From: Jacaranda mimosifolia
Lineage: Eukaryota > Streptophyta > Magnoliopsida > Lamiales > Bignoniaceae
DNA: 64,000 bases
NCBI GenBank assembly: GCA_018894105.1
Contig: CM032124.1
Location: 4,511,501-4,575,500 of the forward strand
Direction of reading: 5' to 3'
The notes under the pieces are model-generated. The model was given only the letters and a program-made list of their open reading frames with translations, had not been told where the DNA came from and searched no databases. The first letter of the stretch is position 1. Every line of letters begins with the position of its first letter. Made by a program: the position numbers and the translations under genes. Of the stretch, positions 22,011 through 34,901 are shown piece after piece.

Positions 22011-22596
22011 TTATTATATTAGAAGACATAAATATTAGACAATATATAAGAGTTATAAAAATTATTATAAAAAGTTATATATATGTTAATATTTATACAT
22101 TGAATATTTACTAAAAATTTAAACATGTAGATATAGAAATGAATTAGTATACTTTTTTATCCTATATTAAAATAAATATTAATAGGATATCAAATATAAA
22201 AATATGTTGACATGAAAAAATAATAAAATTAACTTATCCACATCACTACCACATAAAAAAAAAAAAAACTTAAATTAGGACTTAATTTTTTTCTCTAAAT
22301 TATCCTAATTCATAAACATAAAATTTTAAAATATTAGAAAAATAATAAAAATATTGTGAAATATATGCGTTTTCAAGAAAAATAAAATTTAATTCACAAA
22401 GATAATGATTTTGTAGAGTTTGAGGAAAAAAGACAAATATTGTTCTATTTTGAAATAGTAAATTGTATGCTATAAATTATTTTTAATATAAACTATTAGT
22501 AGGATTTTTACCTTAAATAAGATAGGTCGGTTAAATTGCATTGACAAAATTCGACTAGAAACATTAACTTGGCAATATTAACTTGTTTTGTCTTTA

Positions 22597-24794
22597 TCTA
22601 TACTATTATATATAGCACAACTGTGTGGAACTCACAATTATACAATTTTAATTCTAATTGTCCAATTTTGGCCAAATGTCAAATTCTTAGAATTTTGAGT
22701 ATTTTAATTCAACTGAAATTTTTTTATTTACTTTTATATTTCATTTTAATACGATCAACTTATTTATTATAACTAAACTATCATGTTGCCTTTATCCAGA
22801 ATTGTGATATAGATTTCTATCTCATAAGATAATTCAAAAAATATGTATAATCATATTTTTATCTCACTAAATAAGTTTATAATTTAAAAAATATTTTATA
22901 AGCATCATGTTAAGTTCTCTTATCACAAAATTCTATCTTATAAATTTAATTTATCACAAGATTAACATAAATATTTTATTTATTTTATATATGAATTTTA
23001 TTATTCTACAATTATTTTATAGTAGAACTGTGTGGGACCCATAATTATGCAATTTTGATCAAATTCTGAATTTTTAGAATTTTGAACTTTTTAATTAAAT
23101 TTAAAAATTGATTTTTGATAATTCAATTGAAAGTATTTATTTCTTTTAAAGATATCTAGATTTTTGAAATCATTTATTGATTAGAACAAATTATTCTTTG
23201 TTTATCTTAAATACTAAAAAAATTATTTCATTTTATCTACAAAATCTCTTTCATCTCTGCTCTCAATATGTGGAAGATACCCGGATCAGTTGAACTCTAT
23301 AATTTGATAAATTTTTCATAATTTTCTCTTATATTTAATAACTAATTTATATGTATACTATTATATATAGAGTGTTTCGAAAGTCATTTTATTAATACTC
23401 TCAATTTCTAGCATTTTTTTCCACTCTATTCTTTGTGTGCCTCTTTATTTTAATATTCAAATTGTCTATTGATTATTTGATTTTATTTTTCAATTTTTCA
23501 ATTTTTTTTGAGATGTTATGTACATGATGGAAGAGATTTTTTGGATTTTAATGCTATAATTTTCTTTTCAACCATAAATAAAGTCTATCATTTAGCTTGT
23601 ATTGTTATTAACTTTGTAAATTTTTATTATTATTTTGTTTATTACTTAGTTTAAGTTATCGATTCATTTTTCAAATTTTCAATTTCTTTTTTATTCTTTT
23701 AATTTTATAATTTTATGAGATGAGATATACATTAATTGCTCTTAATATTTTTTAATTTAATTTAATTTTTATTAATTATATTTTTATCTTCAATTATTGA
23801 TAAATTTTGTCAGTTAATTTTTATTTTATTTAAATTGTTATACATGTAGTATCCTTTAATTCATTCTTTGAATTAGTTATTAATTTATTTGTTAGATTTT
23901 GTAATTTTTTTTTTAAATTCTCTTATTTTTGTCTATCTAAGTTTATAATTTTATATGATAAGATCTATTTTTTAGTTTTGGTATTTGTAAAGTTTGTTTC
24001 ACTTTTTGAATATTTATATTTTAAAAGTATGTCATTTAATTTTTATTTTTTATTCATATATATGTAATTGTGTATTTATAAATATTGTATAATTGGGACT
24101 ATTTTTAAAAAGTTTAAATACTATTTTATCAATATATATTCTTAATTCTTTTCTTCACTTAATTATTGGATAACTAAACTATGAGTCAATAAAAGGTTTA
24201 ACTTAGATACTAATATTGATTTTAACTTTATAATTATTCTATATATTTATTTTATTTCTTGAATTTTTTTTTTTTTTTACTATCATAGTTTTGTCTTGGT
24301 TTAATTGATTTTTATTCAAAAAATAAAAGTAAATAAGAAATTTTTTAAATTCTTGGCAGTCAATATGTTATCTAATTGTTTATATTTTAAGTTTTAACTT
24401 AATATATACTCATTGTCTTTTAAGTCTAACGTAATCTTAAAGTATTATAATTTTAAATTTTTTCCAACATCTTTTAAGCTAGCAATCTTATGTTTTATAT
24501 ACTTCTCATATATTTTATTTTTTAGTGCAACTATCTATTAGTTTTTGGTTATATTATTTTTTTCTTTCTAATAAAATATGTAATCATATTCATAGACTTT
24601 TATTTTTGGAAGTTTAGAATATTTTTTTAACTTCTCACTGAATAATCTTAAATTTACTTTTTATTAATTATTTGACCATTTTTTGCCATAATTTTATTTT
24701 TATATTGTTATTTTAAATTATATTTATAATTCAATTATTACATTAATATATAATAATTTTAAAGAATTCGCGCACAGCAAGGGAATAATGCTAG
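22597..24794 (+). mobile_element. Non-autonomous Helitron
   Basis: The 5' end TCTATACTATTATATATAGC and 3' end ...GGGAATAATGCTAG fit the TC...CTAG rule. The insertion lies between A (22596) and T (24795), the classic AT target. A GC-rich CGCGCACAGCAAGG stretch just before the 3' end stands where Helitrons carry a hairpin, but the pairing is imperfect. Similar 5' sequences recur inside at about 23020 (GTAGAACTGTGTGGGACCC) and about 23355 (ACTATTATATATAG), so it may be nested or rearranged. No Rep/helicase coding is present. Confidence 0.6.
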
Positions 24795-27422
24795 TTCTTT
24801 TATATAAAAAACTGTTATTATCATGTACAACATTTGTTTCTTACTCTCTGTGTGATATATAGTACCACCTAACGCCACGATTCATATGGAACAACATTAA
24901 TATTAATGATATTATCGAGGGTAGTGGGAATAATGACTTTGAACCATGATTTTTATCTTTTATTTGTCATTCCCTAATATTCGCACAAGTTGTTACAACA
25001 AATTAATGTACCTAATTGGTTGAACTTGAAAATATTACTCCATGTATATATGTTTCCGAATGTGTGTGCAAGAACTAGTTAACGGTCATAGTGAATATCA
25101 TAAGTACTTGATACACCAATACTTTGTTGTTATTGTATTAAGGAGCGGAGCGCAGTATAGTACAATATATAGTTTCTAATCTTATCATTTTTACCTTTTA
25201 CACAGGTTCAGTTAATCAGGCAAGACAAGGCAGTAGTTTTCGTAGATGAAGAAGAGACTTTGATTCACTATCTCAAGGAAGAAACAGAGGAACTTGATGT
25301 TATCTCCATCATTGGTATGCCTGGCCTGGGGAAGACGACACTGGCATGGAAGATTTTCCACAATGAGCAAATCTAATATGATTTTCCCATTCGCATTTGG
25401 GTTTGTGTTTCTCAAGATTTAAGCACGAGGGATGTGTTTCTTAACATTCTGAAAAGATTCACCAGCCAAGATATGTCCAGCATGAATGATCGTGAATTAG
25501 CCATGAGAGTTCGTGAGTTCCTGGAGACAGCAAAATTCTTGTTAGTCCTGGATGATTTATGGACCGTTGATGCCTGGTATCAAATCAAAATTGTTTTGCC
25601 AATCAGCAAAAGAATGGGTAGTCCTCATAACCAGTCGTCACAGCGATGTCGGTAGGCATGCTAATGTTACTAGAGAACCGCACATGCTGCGTTTCCTAAC
25701 TGAAAATGAAAGTTGGGAACTCCTCCAGTCAGAAGCATTTCAGCAGCTGGCTGGCTGCCCTGAAGAGTTGATAGGGATCGGGAAATATATAGCCAAGCAA
25801 TGTGATGGACTGCCACTTGCAATAGTGGTGATGGGAGGAATTCTTGCGGACAAAGGTCTGATTGAAAGCGAGTGGGAAAAGGTGTCTGAAAACGTGAATA
25901 TGCATGTTAGAAATGATGAAACGTATCGCCCATCGGATCTTGTCGCATTGAGTTACAATAATTTGTCCGCCGACTTGAGAGATTGCTTTCTTTACTTGGG
26001 GGTGTTCCCAGAAGACTATGAGATCCCGGCTTGGACATTGACCCACTTGTGGATTGCTGAAGGATTCATACAACATAAGGAGGGACAGAGTTTGGAGGAA
26101 ACTGCAGAGGAGAATTTGCAGGATCTTATCAACAGGAACTTACTGATGGTTGGTAAAACAAATCAGATGGGTGAAGTAAAAACATGTCGTGTTCATGATG
26201 TGATACGTGAATTCTGCAAATCTAGAGCTTCAATTATGGAGCAGAATTTGTACCAAGAGATAATGAAATCCAAGGAAGGAGATTTTGAGCCTCCAGTTTC
26301 CGACATAAAAAAGTACCGTCGTCTTTGTATCCATTTCCATCTCTCGGAATTCCTTCAGGAGTTCTTCTCTGGAAAACTAAAGGGCATGCCCCTCCGTTCT
26401 CTTTTATGTTTCTGCAAGGAAACCAGCATTTTGGATGCAAAGTACATAACAGGTGTATTGGATGCCTCCAATTTGCTAAGGGTTCTGGATTCTAACACCA
26501 TCAAGTTCAACAATTTCCCAGAAAGCTTACAAATCTAATTCATTTGAGGTACATCACTCTGTCGTGTGTTGACCTCAATGTTCTTCCAGAAGCTGTTTCC
26601 GAGCTATGAAACCTACAAACTCTTGTAGTCAAGACAACATTGCGTACCCTTGAAATCAAAGGAAGTATATGGAAGATGGTTTAGCTGAGGCATCTAAAGA
26701 CAAAAGCTGCAATTATTCTCCAGGCCATACAAGAGGATTTAGGTAGAGGAACTGGTGAAAACCTTCAGACACTGAGTAAATTATCACCGGAATATTGCAC
26801 AGGAGAGGTTTTCAATAGGGCCCGTAATGTAAAGAAACTGGGGATTCGTTGGCGCTTAGCCATTCTTTTGGATGCAATGTCCTTGGGAAAATTGGATAGT
26901 CTTGAAACCTTGAAGCTGAAAAATGATTTATTTTATGAATCACTATCTGAAAACCCGCTGCCACGCCTTCCCCTGCCCAATTGTTTCCCACCAAATATCA
27001 AGAGACTGACATTATCAGCTACATATTTGGACAGGAAACATATGTCCACCTTGGGAATGATTTATACCCTCCAGGAGCTCAAATTGAAAGACAAGGCATT
27101 CATAGGAATGTACTGGTACGCTGTTGGTGGTGGCTTTCCTTCCCTCTAATTCTTGTTCATTGCAAGCACAGATTTGGTTCTTTGGGAGGCATCATATGAT
27201 CATTTTGCTAATCTTGATTGTCTTGTGCTTAAAAACTGTGAGAAACTCTGTAAGATTCCATTGAGCTTGGCGAAAAGCCTCCAGATATTGGACATAGAGC
27301 GTGTCGCCATATCTGCCGTTGAGTCTGCCAGGGAAATTAAGGAGTCCAGGAAAAGAATGCAAGGACAAGAAAAAGCCAGGTGGGGTAGATTCAAGCTCTC
27401 CATTGGTCCTGGATGTGAGTGA

Positions 27423-30400
27423 TCAAGCTCAAGCCTCAAAGTGATACCTTAACTGGTACAAATTTTTGTTCTGTCCTTGGCATCACATGTAAATACGTTG
27501 CGTGTTTTCCTCTTCAACATTTTAGTCCACAAAGAATTTCTCGTTCCTAACTAAGTCTCAGCTACGTTCATCACTTTTGCCCAACCATGAATAATTTCAT
27601 TAATTCCATAAAAAGCTCATTCCTATATCTGAATCTCATTGGTAATTATGACTCCTTGATCGATCCATGCAGGCAATACTATCACAACTATGTATACCCC
27701 TACAAATTATGTAAAAATAATTGATGTCTGATGAATACAGCCACCATCACATCAGTCAGCCCAACTGCCGCGTGATCCTGCGTGCTTGAAAAACTGCGGT
27801 ACTTTTTTTGCGCCCCCCCCCCCCCCCTCCTTTTTTTTTTCTCAATGTATAACAACTACTGCGCTTCATTTTCTTCAAGATGTGGAACATCAAATTGTTT
27901 GCATTTTATGTGTGATAACTAGTATTGTTGTCTCCTATATATTGCCTTCGTCTCCATGTTTGGCTTGTTTCTTTAATGGTAATTGGACAAATATTTAAAA
28001 ACTCTATCTTTAACTAATATCCTGCTGGGTAAATGTTTTGGAGCAAATGGAATAGGTAGTGTTTTTGTTTTTAAATATATCACTGAAAGCAATACCAATA
28101 AATTATGAGTATATCTTAGTAAATTAATTAAGTTAGCACATAAGGCTAATTGAAAAAAACCTAACAGTACTTTAATTGCTAATTCACATTATTGCTTTAC
28201 TTGTTGCTGGTCAATTGGCTGAATGATATATACCATCCTCACATTTATAACTATGAGGCCTAGGGTTGAAACTCAAATCAATACAAATGCAAATGTGTAT
28301 GTAAATAAAAATAAAATACCTAAATACTTTGAACAAATTATCTAAAACTAAGAATCTCACATGTAAAAAGATTTTTCTAACATCCAAAACGTATATGGGG
28401 ACATTGAAGATTTACAGTACTCCAAATCTTTTAGTGAATCATTATAGTGCTCGATTTAATAGTATCTATTCTGATTAGAAATGTTATCAATTATATCTTA
28501 TAAATGTTTCTTGATTCTTTATGTTATTTTAGGACTACATGAATTTTCTAAGCCCGAGAAAGAAAAGGATTCATATGAGATTGGATACATAATAGAAAAT
28601 CAATCATAATTGGTTTTGATTCTTCGTCGACATTTTGAGTTGCTTTTCTCATGGACTTTTAGCATGCAATTCATTTAGAGTTTGATCAACGCTAATGGGA
28701 TCTAGATAGAAAGTAAATATTGGATAGAACTTGTATTTTCTGAACTAGTTTAATAGAGATCACATTTTAGGTACTTCACTTGATTTTCTTACACTTCTAT
28801 GTCAATTTTCTTATACTTCCAAGGACATAGACTTTTGACCTTAATTTGGAAAAAAAAAAAAATTCTCTTTAAAGAATGTAAATTCTAAAAACTTTTACGT
28901 CTAAAGAATTCCTTTCGAAATTTTTGGTGCTCTATAATAATTTTTCTATAAAAATATCATAGTTTACTCCATTCTAGGATTTCTAGAAACTATTTCACCT
29001 ATTTACAAGATTTATAATAATATTTTCTTTGAGTTTCTAAATTTTGTGAACTTTCTAAAATATCTCCTTATTTAAATACCTTTTTAAAGTTCAAGAAATA
29101 ATACAAAATTTCTTATTTCATGAATTTTAGAAATATTACACCTATTTATACATTTTCCTCCAAATTCTAATTTTTCTAAAAATATTACCAAAGATTTCCC
29201 TCTTAAAACTATTAAATAATTTTACTCCAAACACCTTAAAAGGTCAATCATGAAGACCATTCAAGAACAAAGAAATTAATTGTTATTCTATAATATCTCA
29301 TGTGAAAATTCTTTACAAAATTCCTACAAAATTGTTTCACACATGGCCCCTAAAATGTAAGAATACTATTAGAGGGTTTGGCATTTAATAAATGAACTTA
29401 CAACTCACCCATCACATGGCATTTTTCTATTAAACCTCATAAATATCTAATTAGGAAAATCTAAGAAAATTCCCTTTAGGCCTAATTGGAAGAATCTTAC
29501 TTGGCCAAACCACTAATCTACTTAGACGCCTCATAAATGCTACTTTAGCCCCTAGGACCTAGTCACTAAGATTAAATTAGCCCCCTAAAACTAACTTTCT
29601 TTGCAAAAATACCCTTGAATCAAATCTATAAATTGCTAACCAAGCCCATAAATTTTCTTAAACACACAAAACACACACCAAACTCACAAAGCATATTTAG
29701 CCCATGTTGATGCTAATGCTGATTCTGATGTTCAGCACCTGTTGCTACTATTCCTGCAGCTGCTCTGATATGGTTAGAGCTCTGTAGAGGGATAGAGCAC
29801 CCTGTTGCATGACCAGTTGAGCGATCATACTTTGCATCACGCTCAACTATGCCTCCATATGATCAAATCTGTTTTGGATTGGCTCAATTTGAGCCCCCAA
29901 ATGGGTTGAAAATCCTTTCCTTGGATTCTACTTTTTTACTTTGATACAAGCGAAGGTAAATGGACCATTTGTTAAGATTCTATTGATTACGATAATGGAG
30001 TCGCGAGATCCAAAGTTGAGCTAGATCTAAGAGTGTGCATTCAATTAAAACCGATCGAAAGTCGGTCGATTAACCAAAATTTTGATTTTTAAAAAATAAC
30101 CAAGCCAATTTTTTGAAAATCATAACCAAATTGGTTTTTTTGGTTTCGATTAAAAAAACAAAAATTGAACCTAAAAAAAAATGTTTCTTGTACCAAAAAA
30201 TGTGAAAAAAAATTGTTTGATAAAAGTAAGTTTGTTTAATAAAAAATTTGGGTTACTTATTCTTTTAGTACCAAAAATTATTTTATAAAAATATATTTAT
30301 AAAAAATATTTCTTTTTAGGTGAAAATATTGAATTAGATTTTTTTTTATATTAAAATTATTTGTTTTGATAAAATTATAATTTACCTATTCTAAACAAAT

Positions 30401-31344
30401 ACATTTAAAATATTATAATTTAAGAAGATAATTAAATATTTTAATCATTTTATGTTATAAAAATGTTAGTACCTACATTGATCGTGCTAAAATTGCTAGC
30501 TTATAACCGCCAAAGTAGATGCATGCGATTTTTGCATATCCAAGCATTAAGTACCAAGGTCGAATAGCGAATTAAATCTCAAACTCGGTCTACTAAAGTT
30601 AAATGGCTAATTAATCTAGTGACATTATAATATAGAATGTGGATTTGTAAATTTTGGCAAAAATACAATTATAACCTTATTAAATCATCATGTCTAAAGG
30701 ATAATTTTGGAATATTGATAAAATTTACATCAAAACTATCTTTTTTATGCTGAATTCTCTAATTTATTCTTCAAACTACATTGTCAATTTTTGTTGTTGG
30801 AATAGTTAAAAGGACAAATTATGTAAATGAACAAAAATAACTTCCATTTTAGATACAAAATGATCTTTATTTTTATAATAATATAGATAAAATCTTTATT
30901 GGCCAACATATGCAATATATTACCTACTAGTACTACCACAGGAATAGTCGAATAGGATTCAATACCTTATCCCTTAGTTAGCAATTTAAATTGAAATTTC
31001 AATTTTACTCATCAACATACCCTATAATATATATAAGTTTAATTAATTAATTAAAAACGTTAATTTTCTTTTTATATAACATTTTTTGCTCTTTAAATGA
31101 TAATCATCTACTTTTTATATGTAATATGTATTAGTTCACATAATAAAAAAATAATGCAATTGTACCGTTTGAGTTTAGAAACAATATCATTTTTTTTCTC
31201 TTTGTATCATAAATAATCATGTTTTTATATGTCATATGTTAATATCTATACTGTTGATAAAACATATGGTTTTTAATAACTATTTTGATATATTTAGTAA
31301 TAAGATGATAAAATTAATTATATTTTATATAATAAAGATAATAT
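27423..31344. other. Gene-poor spacer between the two NLRs
   Basis: I see no supported gene. There is a 15-base C run followed by a T run at 27813-27840. 28860-29690 is AT-rich with LTR-like wording. Minus-strand translation around 29780-29880 gives a short FDHMEA...LSVMQSMIAQL-like segment that resembles a Gypsy gag tail, too short and broken to call. 30030-30180 (GAGTGTGCATTCAATTAAAA, GGTCGATTAACC) looks like one end of a hAT MITE with no partner end. The rest is unassigned. Confidence 0.4.
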
Positions 31345-32531
31345 TGTAACACCTCTAAAATTCGATATTTTCAAAAAAAATAAGGATTTAGAAATCAAGG
31401 TATCGGTTGGTCGGATTTTAGAGCTCGAAAAATAAATGAAAAGGGCTTAACTGCAAGGAAATTGCAAGCTTTGGGGTCAAATGGCAATTTGAGAAGACTT
31501 GATTAGATCACATTCAATTGTTATGGGGTTTGCATGGAATTATTTTTGGGTCAAATAGGCCAATGTGAGGCACTAACTAAGTCTAGGCATTGAATTGAGG
31601 TTTGATCATACTTTGAAGGACTCAATTGGGCAGAATTAAGGGGCCAACTTTGATTTTCAAAAAAATGCTAATTTATAACATTTCTTTCCCCTTTTCTTCT
31701 CCATTCCTCACCGAGCCACTTCCCACCATCCTTACAGGCAATCTTCATCGGCACTCACGATTTCTCACAACTAACCGATTAGCAGCTTCTTTTCTTCACC
31801 AACATCACACTGATACCACATGCACACGCAATTCACCGGCGGACCACCGGGATACTGAAGCTGGAAGTTGACTGCGGCGGCAAGTGACGGGTGATGGTGA
31901 AGCAGTGGAGAAAAATAGTTTCTAGGCAGTGGAAATAGAAGCTCTCAACTCTGGGAATATCATGGTAACTTTGCATTGAGGTTTGTAGTAGCTCCAGCGA
32001 TGATATTGGAAGGAAAACTCACAGTGATGGGTGGCGATGCTGAAGCTTCGGAGCTTCGATTAAGGGTCTGTCTAGCGACTAACAGTGTAATTGGGGAGTA
32101 TATTGAGTAGCTCTACCTGAAAGGCAACTATTGGTGGTGGTTTTAGCCTACTCCGGTGTGGCGACGCGGCAACAGTTCTGAGGCAGAAACTTCTCCTCGA
32201 CACGGCGATCGTGGCCGTGTTCTTGTGTTATAATTCCAACGCTTTCATAGGCAGATCTTGGATAGATGGAAATTTGGGTTTAAGGCTTTCTAGCTTTTTG
32301 TATCATTTAGTCTTCCAAACCTTATATCATGGCAAGAAATGAGAATTTGATGTATGAATTGTGCATATATAGGCCATGCATGGACAATACATGTGCTTAG
32401 TGGACCCCGAATATATTATATTACATGGCATCTTTGGTTAGTTAAGGTTAGTAAAGAAGAAAACTCTAATTTTATGAATTTAGGATTTAAATGGCCATAA
32501 TTAAGTTAATTAAGATAATTGGACTATTAAA
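31345..32531 (+). mobile_element. Truncated Gypsy LTR (same family as 54480-63194), plus strand
   Basis: It starts TGTAACACCTCTAAAATTCG and follows the plus-sense equivalent of the LTR at 60370-63194 through AAATCAAGG, GACTTGATTAGATCA and GTGATG-rich parts up to GATAATTGGACTATTA. The match then stops at about 32531, so more than half of the LTR is missing. The 81-codon ORF at 31626-31871 lies inside it and is not a gene. Confidence 0.8.
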
Positions 32532-32539
32532 TTACACAA

Positions 32540-32831
32540 GTCCCACTTGCATACATTCAGATTTATCACCTCATCAAACCAAATAAAAAATTCGTTAGGA
32601 TAACCTTAATTTGTGCCTCAAATCGATACTGCCAGCCATAAATACAACCAATAAAAGTTTATTAACAAGTGGATATATGCTTGTCTTGTCATATTCTGCA
32701 AGGTAGCCTGTTTAGCATTTAGCAATCAGAAAAAAGATAGCAAAAGTTTCATTAACAATTTAGAGACAACCATCTGAACTCTTCTCAAATTTCTTCCATT
32801 TTTGCTGAGAAAGAGAGATCAGATAAGCTAG
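32540..32831. repeat. Repeat-unit fragment and leader of NLR 2
   Basis: 32545-32640 repeats the GATTTATCACCTCATCAAACC ... GTGCCTCAAAT motif found at 14205-14260 and 53310-53385. 32640-32831 directly precedes the NLR 2 start and probably contains its promoter and leader. The clearest pyrimidine/AG-rich stretch is next to the ATG. I cannot place a TATA box with confidence. Confidence 0.5.
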
Positions 32832-32941
32832 ATGGCTTATTATGCTGCTGTGATTTCTCTTGAACAGACAATACAGCGCCTTCTAAATTCTTCTCAAATT
32901 TCTATTATTCCCCCTTCTCTTGAGATCTTAGATTTTTTATA

Positions 32942-34901
32942 GGGCAAAATGCATTTTACACCCTTGTGAGGAGTGAAATAGACTGAAAATCCCCTATATT
33001 TTTTTATTTGACATATAACCCCCTGTACTTTTGAAAAATTTGCAAAAAAGGGGTTCACATATCATATTGGTGGGCCACGCATGGAGAGTGCAATTTTTTC
33101 TGCCTTTTGAAGCGATTTAATGCCATAAATGATATATTTGCCCTCCTATTACAATCAAAAGAAATGTCCTCAAATTGGCCTATTTTGAATGCGTTTTACC
33201 CCTTTTGAAATGTCTAATAGGCTAAAAATCCCCTGTATTTTGTAGAGATATTGACAGCACTAAGGATGCAACCAGCATGAGTTTTAATTATTTTATTAAT
33301 GAAAAACTTTTGTTTACATGCTAAAATTGATGAAAGTTGCTTTTTTAATCAATTTTTAATTAGAAGTTTGACTATAAAATGAGAGTGACTGAAATACAGT
33401 AGATAAAATACTTCACGCAATGCCAAATAGACAAAAAACAACATTAAGAGAGCAACATGGAAGAACTAGACAATGGACAATAATATAGCAAAGTCATATA
33501 TGCTATTATATATAGCACAATGGTGTGAAACCCATAAATTTGTAATTTTGACACCAATTGTGCAATTTTGTCCAAATGGCAAATTCTTATAATTTTGAGT
33601 ATTTAAAATCAATTAAAACTTTTTTGTTAGTTGTTGATTATTATCTCTAACTGATATGATTGTATCTTATCTATAATTTTCTTTCATCCAAACTTCAAAA
33701 TATATTTAATAAGATTTCATAATCTTTATTAAAGAGCTAGAAGTTTGAGAAATGAATAATTATAAATTAACTGATATGAAAGAGCTCAATTTATCAAAAT
33801 CTTTAAAATTTAATTATTTTTACAATAATATTTTTATAAATATAAAAATATTTTTATATAAAACTATATATATATATATATAGAATATAACAAATAATTT
33901 AGTCTGAAAAATATTTCAAATATAAAAAGTTACTTTCTACAACAACTATAAACTCTTAACTTTATTTTTATATTATTAATTTAAGTCACTTTAGTGTTTT
34001 AGCAATATAATAGAGAACTCATTTTTTATTATTTGAAATAAGTTCTTTTGTATGGGATATATATAGCTTGCATAATTGAAAGTTTTTAAAAGCATGATAA
34101 ATAGCATGATAAATAATTACTTAAATAGCAAATAATATCAATTTTTATAATTTTCAATATATTTAGTTAAACAATTTGATAATTATATCGCCTACTTTAT
34201 TTTAATATTTTCGCTTATAATAATTGACAAAAAAATATTTTTACATGGATTAATAATGTCAAATCAAAAAATCTTGACTGAAAGTAAGTATCCATTTAAT
34301 TATTTATACATATTTATAAAAGAAATTTATATATGAGAGGGTGATATTTTATCTTAAATTGAATATTAAAAATTTACTTATTCTTTTATTGATGTACATA
34401 ATATATGTTATTTGATAGTTTTAAAAATAATAAAATAACTACATATATAAATAAATATAAATAAATTTTACTTATCATAGTTATATAGAATATTAAGAGA
34501 TATTTTAGTCTATAAAAATTGTATGTTATAAGCTACATATTGAATTATTTATCAAATAATAACATGATGTAAATTACTTTCATAAATAAAATATAAAGAG
34601 ATTTACATATTTACTCTAACAAAAAACATTTAACATTTTAACATTCAAAGATTGAAGGTTGGGGTTTTTATTGCGTTGAGAGAGAAGTGTTCAGACAATC
34701 AATTGAAAAATAAACGAAAGGCTAGCCTGTGGGATATCAATGGGACAATTTAGTTATTTGATATATCTAAAATATGTTTAAATCAATTGGGGTGAGTGTG
34801 CAAATTTTTCAAAAGTATAGAGGGTTATCTGCCAATTAGAAAAATATAGGGGGTTTTTGGTCTATTTGGCTCTTAACAAGGGGGTAAAATGCATTTTGCC
34901 C
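32942..34901. mobile_element. MULE-type MITE inside the NLR 2 CC region
   Basis: Perfect 10-bp repeats ATTTTTTATA (32932-32941 and 34902-34911) flank the element. The TIRs start GGGCAAAATGCATTTTAC on both strands and stay alignable for about 105 bp. The 1,960-bp interior has no transposase. 33495-33620 is similar to the 5' part of the Helitron at 22597 (GCACAATGGTGTG, ATTGTGCAATTTTGTCCAAA), so a Helitron piece lies within it. Removing the element and one target copy restores the NLR reading frame across the joint. Confidence 0.92.

Larger units (their letters stand above)
16744..25205 (+). other. 8.46-kb intron of NLR 1, built largely from transposons
   Basis: Donor AAG/GTAAAG and acceptor CACAG/GTT join the CC and NB-ARC exons in phase 0. 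The intron is extremely AT-rich and contains a hAT remnant, a MULE-type MITE and a Helitron, plus decayed pieces. I see no host gene inside. The exact splice sites are inferred from frame continuity between exons. Confidence 0.75.
16292..27422 (+). pseudogene. NLR pseudogene 1 (CC-NB-ARC-LRR, RPP13/R1-like)
   Basis: NLRs are intracellular receptors that detect pathogen effectors. The CC exon (16292-16743) starts MADAAVTFLLENVTQLL, carries the Rx-type helix and an EDVID-like motif, and ends AGAAAG before a GTAAAG donor. The acceptor is CACAG at 25205. Exon 2 reads on in phase 0 (VQLIRQDKAVVFVDEEE). NB-ARC motifs appear in order: P-loop GMPGLGKTT (25314-25340), RIWVCVSQ, kinase-2 LLVLDDLW (about 25539-25562), LITSR, CDGLPLA (25801-25821), CFLYLGVFPED, and VHD in place of MHD (26191-26199). 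LRRs follow to about 27420. Breaks are a 1-base deletion near 16378, a TAA stop at 25374-25376, a frameshift near 25600-25620, and stops in the LRR (near 26536, 26609, 27150). It is non-functional as read. Confidence 0.93.

Noticed and set aside
25729..26076. 115-codon minus-strand ORF
   Set aside because: It is antisense to the NB-ARC domain of NLR 1.
27813..27840. C15/T run as a regulatory element
   Set aside because: A homopolymer run alone is not evidence of function, and it may vary with sequencing error.
31626..31871. 81-codon ORF as a gene
   Set aside because: It sits within a truncated Gypsy LTR and has no family resemblance.
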